Shown here one piece after another: positions 1-5,493 of a DNA stretch of 19,962 bases (positions are counted from its first letter, which is position 1; the number at the start of each line of letters is the position of its first letter). The DNA comes from Bacillota bacterium (lineage in GTDB: Bacteria > Bacillota > Clostridia > Lachnospirales > Lachnospiraceae): the NCBI GenBank assembly GCA_023450835.1, contig JAEXGM010000167.1:1-19962 (forward strand), given 5' to 3'. A model generated the notes under the pieces. It was not told where the DNA came from and ran no database searches. It worked only from the letters and a program-made list of their open reading frames with translations. The translations under genes and the position numbers were made by a program.

Positions 1-10
1 CAGAAATATA

Positions 11-38
11 TTGACAAACTCAATTATTGTGGTATGAT
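11..38 (+). promoter_or_regulatory. Sigma-A promoter of rpmG-znuACB
   Basis: TTGACA at 11-16 and TATGAT at 33-38 are separated by 16 bases, close to the sigma-A consensus. Transcription should begin near position 45, some 45 bases before the rpmG start. A palindrome sits just downstream of the -10 box, where a bound repressor would block initiation or early elongation. Confidence 0.75.
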
Positions 39-57
39 ATGTTGAGTAAATGCAAAT

Positions 58-70
58 GCAAATGATTTGC
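58..70. promoter_or_regulatory. Candidate Zur operator (6-1-6 palindrome)
   Basis: GCAAATGATTTGC is a perfect 6-1-6 inverted repeat centred on G64. It lies between the predicted transcription start and the rpmG ribosome binding site. Fur-family repressors (Fur, Zur, PerR) bind AT-rich inverted repeats with a single central base, and the ATgAT centre fits that pattern. Zur is favoured over Fur or PerR because the genes downstream are a ribosomal L33 paralogue and a zinc ABC importer. The exact match to the local Zur consensus is not known to me. Confidence 0.55.
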
Positions 71-89
71 CTTTGGAAAGGAAACAGCT

Positions 90-239
90 ATGAGAGTAAA
101 GATTATATTGGAATGCACAGAGTGCCATGACCGTAATTATGTAACTACGAAGAATAAGCAAAAGCACCCCGAACGGATAGAGATTATGAAGTATTGTCCC
201 CGCTTGAAAAAGTATACACTTCACAAAGAAACCAAATAA
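90..239 (+). CDS. rpmG: 50S ribosomal protein L33, zinc-operon paralogue
   Basis: This 49-residue protein begins MRVKII and ends LHKETK, the usual ends and length of bacterial L33, a large-subunit protein. AAAGGA at 77-82 lies 7 bases before the ATG. The first zinc knuckle is intact (CTEC, residues 9-12). The second reads CPRL (residues 36-39), so the fourth cysteine is missing and zinc binding may be weak or lost. Housekeeping rpmG is often next to secE-nusG, but here the gene heads a zinc-uptake operon, 102 bases before znuA. In Bacillus subtilis and relatives, some L33 and L31 paralogues are Zur-controlled and replace zinc-containing forms during zinc shortage. I infer the same role here. 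Identity as L33 is near certain; the zinc-sparing role is inference. Confidence 0.93.
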   Translation: MRVKIILECTECHDRNYVTTKNKQKHPERIEIMKYCPRLKKYTLHKETK

Positions 240-341
240 TAAAATGAATTTACATATTATGGTTAAACTATAAGCTGAAGGAATTATTTTTTCACATGCG
301 TATTTGTACCTGTCTTCTAAAGCAGCAGGTAAAGGAAGGGA

Positions 342-1325
342 ATGGTTATTTATATGAAAAGAATTATCTGCCTGCTTACAGCCATTATGCTTATTGCAGT
401 TTTTACAGCAGGCTGCGGCAATAAGAATTCCGACAGCAATGCACCTCAGGTATCTTCTGCCGAAAAGGGAGGAGAGGCATCAGGTGATGCTAAGAATTCA
501 GAAGGGGGAGATAAGCTTAAGGTTGTCGCAAGTTTTTATGCGATGTATGACTTTGCTGAAAAAATCGGCGGTGATAAAGTAAGCGTTATCGATATGGTAC
601 CGGCAGGAATTGAGCCTCATGACTGGGAACCGGCAGCTTCTGATATTACTAATCTGGAGAAAGCACAGATATTCATTTATAACGGTGCCGGTATGGAACA
701 CTGGGTCGATACGGTACTTGACACCCTCAGCAACAAAGACCTGGTGGTAACAGAAGCCTCTTCCGGTATTACTTTACAGCAGGGGCACAGTGAGGAAGAA
801 GGCACTTATGATCCTCATGTATGGCTGAATCCTGAGTATGCCAAAGCTGAAATGAATAATATCAAGGAAGCTTTTATAAAGGCTGACCCGGATAATGAAG
901 CCTATTACAGCCAGAATTATGACACCTATGCCGCCAAGTTGGATGCCCTTGACAAAAAATACAAGGAAACCTTGACAGCCCTTGAAAATAAAGATATCAT
1001 AGTAGCACATGAGGCCTTCGGCTATCTTTGCAATGCCTATGGGCTGAATCAGATAGGAATTGAAGGTCTGTCACCGGATTCGGAGCCGGACCCGGCTAAA
1101 ATGGAAGAAATTATTCAATTTGCAAAGGACAATAAAGTTAAGATTATCTTCTTCGAGGAACTGGTCAGCCCTAAAGTTGCCGAGACCATTGCCAAAGAAG
1201 TAGGAGTAAAAACGAATGTATTAAATCCTTTGGAGGGATTATCCGATGATGAAATAAAAGCCGGCGGAGATTATTTTTCCGTGATGGAAACCAATCTTGC
1301 AAGCCTGGTGGAAGCCTTAGAATAA
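342..1325 (+). CDS. znuA: Zinc ABC transporter substrate-binding lipoprotein ZnuA
   Basis: A cluster A-I metal-binding protein of 327 residues. It should capture Zn2+ outside the membrane and deliver it to the ZnuB channel. The signal peptide ends in the lipobox TAGC with Cys25 as the lipidation site. Family motifs are in order: EPHDWEP (His93), DPHVWLNP (His159), AHEAFGYL (His223) and FFEELVSPKVAE (Glu272/Glu273 region), then NPLEGLS, which is common in zinc rather than manganese binders. The long His-rich loop of some ZnuA proteins is reduced to a short acidic stretch around residues 147-155. The start could be ATG 342 or ATG 354: the GGAAGGG stretch at 334-340 is very near the first and 13 bases from the second. 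The 102-base gap from rpmG holds a small TACCTG/CAGGTA stem at 307-331, just before the ribosome binding site. Confidence 0.92.
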   Translation: MVIYMKRIICLLTAIMLIAVFTAGCGNKNSDSNAPQVSSAEKGGEASGDAKNSEGGDKLKVVASFYAMYDFAEKIGGDKVSVIDMVPAGIEPHDWEPAASDITNLEKAQIFIYNGAGMEHWVDTVLDTLSNKDLVVTEASSGITLQQGHSEEEGTYDPHVWLNPEYAKAEMNNIKEAFIKADPDNEAYYSQNYDTYAAKLDALDKKYKETLTALENKDIIVAHEAFGYLCNAYGLNQIGIEGLSPDSEPDPAKMEEIIQFAKDNKVKIIFFEELVSPKVAETIAKEVGVKTNVLNPLEGLSDDEIKAGGDYFSVMETNLASLVEALE

Positions 1326-1333
1326 AGCCGCAG

Positions 1334-1391
1334 GAAGGGGTTGTTGCAGAAACGTATTAATTCGTTTAAGTTGCAGCAGCACCTTCTTTTT
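1334..1391 (+). terminator. Hairpin between znuA and znuC (attenuating terminator)
   Basis: The arms at about 1334-1354 (GAAGGGGTTGTTGCA then AAACG) and 1363-1386 (CGTTT, then TTGCAGCAGCACCTTC) pair over roughly 20 bases with a few G-U pairs and a small bulge. The loop is TATTAATT and a T-run follows at 1387-1391. It sits inside the znu operon, so it probably ends part of the transcription after znuA, giving more binding protein than channel and ATPase. It also explains part of the unusually long 183-base gap. Confidence 0.6.
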
Positions 1392-1418
1392 GAGGATTTG
1401 CGGTATTTTGGAAATTTG

Positions 1419-1448
1419 TTGCTTTGTAGAATTGTTGAGAAGTATAAT
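1419..1448 (+). promoter_or_regulatory. Possible internal promoter for znuCB
   Basis: TTGCTT at 1419-1424 and a perfect TATAAT at 1443-1448 are 18 bases apart. They lie downstream of the znuA hairpin and about 60 bases before the znuC start. This could supply znuC-znuB transcripts independent of the first terminator. No clear Zur-like palindrome is visible beside it. Confidence 0.35.
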
Positions 1449-1508
1449 TTACACTTGAAATCAGATGCGGGAATATCAGCCGGAAAGATATTCACGAAAG
1501 AGGTTAGA

Positions 1509-2195
1509 ATGCAGGCAATAGAGATACAGAATGTAGACTTTGCATATGGAAAAGAGCTTATCTTAAAAGAAGCTTCGGCCGGTATCGATGAGGGGGATTT
1601 TGTTGCCCTGACCGGTGAGAACGGCACGGGAAAGAGCACTCTTTTGAGGCTGCTTTTAGCAGAATTAAAGCCTCTTCGGGGTAGAATCAGGCTGCTGGGA
1701 GAGGATAATGATAAGATTATTCGAAGCGGAAAAGTGGGTTATGTAGCCCAGAACGGTACTTATGCCAATCAGAATTTCCCTGCTACGGTGGAGGAAATCG
1801 TGACGGCAAATCTCTATAAACAGATCGGTCTGTTTCGTTTTCCCTCTAAAGGCCACAAACAGCAGGTCCATGAAGCTCTGGAAAAGCTTAAGATGTCGGA
1901 ATTTGCAAAGTCTATGATAGGAGAGCTCTCAGGAGGCCAGCAGCAGCGTGTTATGCTTGCAAGAGCCCTGGTAATCAGACCGGAGCTCCTGATATTGGAT
2001 GAGCCTACAACAGGCATCGATATGAAGTCCGTAAGACAGCTTTATGAGATATTAGGTGAGCTGCATAAAAGTGAAAAGCTTACAATCCTTATGGTTACCC
2101 ATGGACATCTGGAAGAATGTGCGGGAATTAACAAAGTCTTGCATCTGGAAGACGGAAAGATTGAAGAAGTCATTGGAAATGGGGTGAAGTTATGA
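1509..2195 (+). CDS. znuC: Zinc ABC transporter ATP-binding protein ZnuC
   Basis: A 228-residue ABC ATPase that powers zinc import with ZnuB. Walker A is GENGTGKST (residues 36-44), the signature is LSGGQQQR (140-147), Walker B is LLILDE (160-165) and the H-loop histidine is His198. The start is set by AAAGAGG at 1497-1503, 5 bases before ATG 1509, and by the family's usual N-terminus (MQAIEIQNVDFAYG). The reading frame stays open back to a TTG at 1341, but that stretch runs through the hairpin and does not look like ATPase sequence. The stop overlaps the znuB start by four bases (ATGA), indicating translational coupling. Confidence 0.9.
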   Translation: MQAIEIQNVDFAYGKELILKEASAGIDEGDFVALTGENGTGKSTLLRLLLAELKPLRGRIRLLGEDNDKIIRSGKVGYVAQNGTYANQNFPATVEEIVTANLYKQIGLFRFPSKGHKQQVHEALEKLKMSEFAKSMIGELSGGQQQRVMLARALVIRPELLILDEPTTGIDMKSVRQLYEILGELHKSEKLTILMVTHGHLEECAGINKVLHLEDGKIEEVIGNGVKL

Positions 2196-3007
2196 GTATC
2201 TTACAGTATCCTTTTATGCAAAGGGCATTTCTTGTGGGAATACTCTTAGCTGTTATAGCACCCTGTATCGGTATGACTATTGTATTACAGAGAAAATCCA
2301 TGATAGGTGATGCCCTTTCCCATACTTCTCTTGCGGGTGTCGCAATCGGTATTCTGCTTGGAATCAATCCGATTCTGGGGGCAACCGGTACCTGTATTGC
2401 TGCCGCTCTAAGTATAGAATTTATTCAAAGGAAGATACCAAGATATTCGGAAATGGCTATTGCCATTATCATGTCAACGGGAATCGGCCTGGCCGGTGTA
2501 CTCTCCGGCTTTACCAAAAGCAGCGGGAATTTCAACAGCTTTCTATTCGGAAGTATTGTTGCCATAAGTGATATGGAGCTTCGAATGGTAGTAATCATAA
2601 GCGTATGTGTCCTGACAGCTTTTCTTCTCCTGTATAAAGAGTTATTTTACCTCGGATTTGATGAAAGGGCCGCCAGGATTGCCGGCGTACCCGTAAGACT
2701 GGTGAACTTCATTTTTACCATGTTAACGGCGCTTACCATATCCATTGCCTCCAGGACCGTAGGAGCTTTGGTGGTATCCTCCTTGTTGGTAATACCGGTA
2801 GCCTGCGGTATGCAGCTGGGAAGAAGTTATAAGATGACCCTTCTCTGCTCTGTTATACTTGCCGTATTCTTTACGGTTGCCGGACTGACGCTATCCTATT
2901 ACTGGAAACTGAAACCTGGAGGAACAATTGTCCTGACCGGAGTAGTATGTTTTGTGATAATTGTAATTCTGAAAGCTCTGATAAAATCCCTTCGCCGTGC
3001 CGGCTGA
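2192..3007 (+). CDS. znuB: Zinc ABC transporter permease ZnuB
   Basis: A 271-residue ABC-3 family membrane protein forming the zinc channel. It is almost entirely hydrophobic, with about eight or nine membrane segments. Family features include RKSMIGDALSHTSLAGVAIG near the N-terminus and the ASRTVGALVVSSLLVIPVA segment (about residues 186-204). ATG 2192 overlaps the znuC stop by four bases. A strong terminator begins 35 bases after the stop, so znuB is the last gene of the rpmG-znuACB unit. Confidence 0.92.
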   Translation: MSILQYPFMQRAFLVGILLAVIAPCIGMTIVLQRKSMIGDALSHTSLAGVAIGILLGINPILGATGTCIAAALSIEFIQRKIPRYSEMAIAIIMSTGIGLAGVLSGFTKSSGNFNSFLFGSIVAISDMELRMVVIISVCVLTAFLLLYKELFYLGFDERAARIAGVPVRLVNFIFTMLTALTISIASRTVGALVVSSLLVIPVACGMQLGRSYKMTLLCSVILAVFFTVAGLTLSYYWKLKPGGTIVLTGVVCFVIIVILKALIKSLRRAG

Positions 3008-3042
3008 AAGAAAGAGCCTTAATTTAATATAATAATATAATG

Positions 3043-3130
3043 AACTTCATTGCTTTTCTTAAAATACCAGGTCCAAACTTCTCTTTCTTTGGGCCGTGGA
3101 AGGAGAAAAGCAATGAAGTTTTTTTGTTTT
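3043..3130 (+). terminator. Intrinsic terminator of the znu operon
   Basis: AACTTCATTGCTTTTCT (3043-3059) pairs perfectly over 17 bases with AGAAAAGCAATGAAGTT (3104-3120). Inside the loop is a second stem, CCAGGTCC with GGGCCgTGG. A T-rich run (TTTTTTTG then TTTTTT) follows directly. This is a very stable terminator of extended type, and it separates the zinc operon from the glucanase gene. Confidence 0.85.
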
Positions 3131-3221
3131 TTGCAACACGCCAAAGATATACAAAAAATCACAAGAATATAATATTTACAAATTATGTTAAAAAGGAGAA
3201 AGTGTAATTGTAGGGGACAAG

Positions 3222-3242
3222 TTTTGTAGGATATTTACAAAA
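3222..3242 (+). promoter_or_regulatory. 7-7-7 inverted repeat in the glucanase upstream region
   Basis: The 337 bases between znuB and the glucanase gene hold the znu terminator, then AT-rich sequence with a TATAAT at 3168-3173 that has no clear -35 box. Next comes this inverted repeat, TTTTGTA-GGATATT-TACAAAA. The string ATATTTACAAA occurs at about 3172 and again at 3231. A six-codon frame (3259-3279, MKKIQS) directly follows GGGGAGG, but the one-base spacing makes translation doubtful. The repeat could be an operator or a leader hairpin. Confidence 0.3.
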
Positions 3243-3344
3243 GAAAGAGAGGGGAGGTATGAAAAAGATTCAAAGTTAACAAAAACCAAAAACAATACAG
3301 TTGATGTTGCTAGAAGTTTAAATAATTGACAAGGAGGGATTGCT

Positions 3345-5126
3345 ATGAAAAAGAAATTACTAAGGTGTAGTATGGTTTTAATTTTAATATTGTCAATGCT
3401 GCTTCCTGCTAAAGTCTTAGCTGCGGACTATACACAGGGAGTAAGTGTTTCGGGTAACAATGCTATCATATGGTTTAAGTCCACAGTGAGCACCACCTGG
3501 GTGGATGTTCATTACAGTGTAAACTCCGGCGCACAGCAAAACTTAAGAATGACCTACAATTCGGCAAATGCAAGATATGAGCAGAATGTTGATTCTGCCG
3601 CTAATGCCGTAATTGCATATTCCTTTACTTACAACAATGGCACCCCGGCCTATGACACATCTACTTTTACATACACAGGGCAGGCCAGCGGGATAACCAG
3701 CGGAAGCGTTTATAAGATAACCAGTAAGGTAAGCGGAAAGGTACTGGACATTACCGATAAATCTACTGCCGCCGGCGCCAAATTGGAGCAGTGGACGAAT
3801 TATGATACCACTAACCAGCAGTTTAAGGTTGAGAAGCAATCGGATGGCTATTATAAAATAACAGCCATGCACAGCGGTCTGGTACTGGATGTACCGAACA
3901 GTTCCTTAAGCACCGGTGTTCAGTTGCAGCAGTGGACGGATAATAGCAGCAGCGCACAGAGATGGAGTATCGTAGACGTTGGAGGAGGCTATTATAAGGT
4001 TATCTCCAAAGTAAGCGGACTGGCAATGGATGTACGCAGCTCTCAGACTACTGACGGCACAGCAGTTCAGCAGTATACGGATAACGGGACCGATGCTCAG
4101 AAGTGGTCTTTCACAATTGCAAACACTTCCGGCGGCTCGACCCAGGGCTCTATTTATTCCATAGCAGCCTCATCCATACCGACTCCGACAAATGGCGGTG
4201 TCAGTGTTAAGGTTATGAACGGAACAAATGGCGCTTATGCTGACAGTAATATTTACTGGGGCGTTATCGGTATTAACCCCGCTAACGGAGCCTGGAGCTA
4301 TCTGGACCTCTCCGGTAATCTGATTGCTATTTCCACAAGCCTTAATGATGCAGCCGGACATCTGACCAAAAACGGTGTTAATTATGCAAATATCTATCAT
4401 AAAGTAAGTGAAACTTCCTGGGTGAATCTGCCGAAGATGTCTTCGGGAAGAATGTTCTTAAGCGTAGGTTCGCCTTGCTATATCAAGACTTATAATGATG
4501 GTTTTGCAGGTCCGGACATTAACAACCCTTCAGACCCTAACAGAGATGTATATTTTGACTTTATTGAATTCACGGTTAATGACAGCGGATATCACGGAAA
4601 TACCACCAGAGTGGATCAGTTTGGTTTCCCTGTTCAGCACAGACTGGTTAATAAAGCCGGAAATTATGACAGGACAGTAGGAGAACTGGAGTCCGAGACC
4701 CGTTCCGGATTATTCACTAAGTTCCAAAGTGAAGTTCCGACAGAATTTAAGTCCCTGGCAACTCTTCAGGCACCTTACCGTATTGTTTGCCCTATCAGCG
4801 GACCTTTTAACACAGGCGGAACCTACGCCAACTATTTCTCCAGCTATTCCAGTATATCTACCAGAGATATTTTACTGGGTATCGGAGGAGCCAGTGATGC
4901 ATCCGTTTGCGCCGCACTGAACAGGCATGTTTACGGAAACACCGCTGATTGGAACAATGTAAGTAAATATTATCAGGCAGCTCCTGCCAACTACTATGCA
5001 AAATTCTGGCATAATCACAGCATAGACGGTTTGGCTTACGGCTTCTGCTATGATGATGTGAACGGACAGGCCTCTTACCTGGAAGTAGGCGACCCGAAGG
5101 GACTTATTGTAAGAGTAGGCTGGTAA
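3345..5126 (+). CDS. Secreted beta-1,3-glucanase, CBM56-CBM13-GH64
   Basis: A secreted 593-residue enzyme predicted to cleave beta-1,3-glucans such as laminarin, curdlan or fungal wall glucan. The signal peptide covers residues 1-26 and ends VLA-A. Residues 27-113 resemble CBM56, a beta-1,3-glucan-binding module (WVDVHYSVNSGAQQNLRMTYN). Residues 118-256 are a three-repeat ricin-B/CBM13 lectin with LEQWTN, LQQWTD and VQQYTD as QxW-type motifs. From about 265 to the end is a GH64 domain (YFDFIEFTVNDSGYHG then VDQFGFPVQ). Glu408 and Asp424 are 16 residues apart, the same spacing as the catalytic Glu154/Asp170 of the Streptomyces matensis laminaripentaose-producing enzyme as I recall it. AAGGAGGG precedes the ATG. 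The gene is monocistronic with its own terminator. Confidence 0.92.
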   Translation: MKKKLLRCSMVLILILSMLLPAKVLAADYTQGVSVSGNNAIIWFKSTVSTTWVDVHYSVNSGAQQNLRMTYNSANARYEQNVDSAANAVIAYSFTYNNGTPAYDTSTFTYTGQASGITSGSVYKITSKVSGKVLDITDKSTAAGAKLEQWTNYDTTNQQFKVEKQSDGYYKITAMHSGLVLDVPNSSLSTGVQLQQWTDNSSSAQRWSIVDVGGGYYKVISKVSGLAMDVRSSQTTDGTAVQQYTDNGTDAQKWSFTIANTSGGSTQGSIYSIAASSIPTPTNGGVSVKVMNGTNGAYADSNIYWGVIGINPANGAWSYLDLSGNLIAISTSLNDAAGHLTKNGVNYANIYHKVSETSWVNLPKMSSGRMFLSVGSPCYIKTYNDGFAGPDINNPSDPNRDVYFDFIEFTVNDSGYHGNTTRVDQFGFPVQHRLVNKAGNYDRTVGELESETRSGLFTKFQSEVPTEFKSLATLQAPYRIVCPISGPFNTGGTYANYFSSYSSISTRDILLGIGGASDASVCAALNRHVYGNTADWNNVSKYYQAAPANYYAKFWHNHSIDGLAYGFCYDDVNGQASYLEVGDPKGLIVRVGW

Positions 5127-5168
5127 TAAGAAGATCATACTGACACAAGAGATTCATAGATGGCTTAT

Positions 5169-5202
5169 AGAGACTCAGGGGGAAGCCCCTTGAGTCTCTT
5201 TT
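5169..5202 (+). terminator. Intrinsic terminator of the glucanase gene
   Basis: AGAGACTCAGGGG pairs with CCCCTTGAGTCTCT around a GAAG loop, with one extra T, and TTTT follows. It lies 42 bases after the glucanase stop. Confidence 0.85.
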
Positions 5203-5280
5203 GCCGTGGGTTATTATCAGGATTAAACAAATGAACAGAAACAAACAACATTGCAGCATTTTATAAAAAATGGAAAAGTA

Positions 5281-5332
5281 TATAATGTGGAATATAATAC
5301 CATAGGGCGCAAGCTTCTTGCGGGGTATTTTT
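5281..5332 (+). promoter_or_regulatory. Possible promoter and leader hairpin before the DUF4832 gene
   Basis: TATAAT at 5281-5286 has no convincing -35 box. From about 5297 a hairpin can form: ATACC pairs with GGTAT, and CGCAAG with CTTGCG around a CTT loop, followed by TTTTT (5328-5332). It could be an early attenuator in the leader of the next gene or a back-up terminator for the glucanase gene. I found no match to a known riboswitch class. Confidence 0.3.
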
Positions 5333-5493
5333 ATAAATATTATGATAGGAGGTTGGGGTGACGCCGGAGCAGTTCAAAGAGAAAAGAGCGCAGTCTCTTG
5401 GCAGCGCAGATAAGGGATGGGAAAAGGGTCTCATCAGAGAAAGTCGAAATTTCCGAGTTTCGAGGCAAAATCTAATAATTAAGGGGGTAAAAG
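5333..5493 (+). other. Leader region with possible GTG small frame
   Basis: Within the 367-base gap between the two secreted-protein genes, AGGAGG at 5347-5352 is followed 5 bases later by GTG 5358. The frame from there runs 71 codons to 5573 and overlaps the start of the DUF4832 gene in another frame. Its product (beginning MTPEQFKEKRAQ) is not recognised. The same stretch can fold: AAGAGA with TCTCTT, GATGGGA with TCTCATC, and TCGAAA with TTTCGA. It is either a translated leader or a structured 5' UTR. Confidence 0.2.

Noticed and set aside
24..224. Minus-strand 66-residue frame over rpmG
   Set aside because: It is antisense to a clear L33 gene and covers its promoter; no ribosome binding site or family features.
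1341..1508. In-frame upstream extension of znuC from TTG 1341
   Set aside because: It crosses a strong hairpin, has no ATPase-like sequence and no well-placed ribosome binding site. ATG 1509 has both the site and the family's normal N-terminus.
5203..5493. Known riboswitch (c-di-GMP-I, c-di-AMP, fluoride) in the leader
   Set aside because: Stems are present, but none of the conserved core strings of these classes could be matched.
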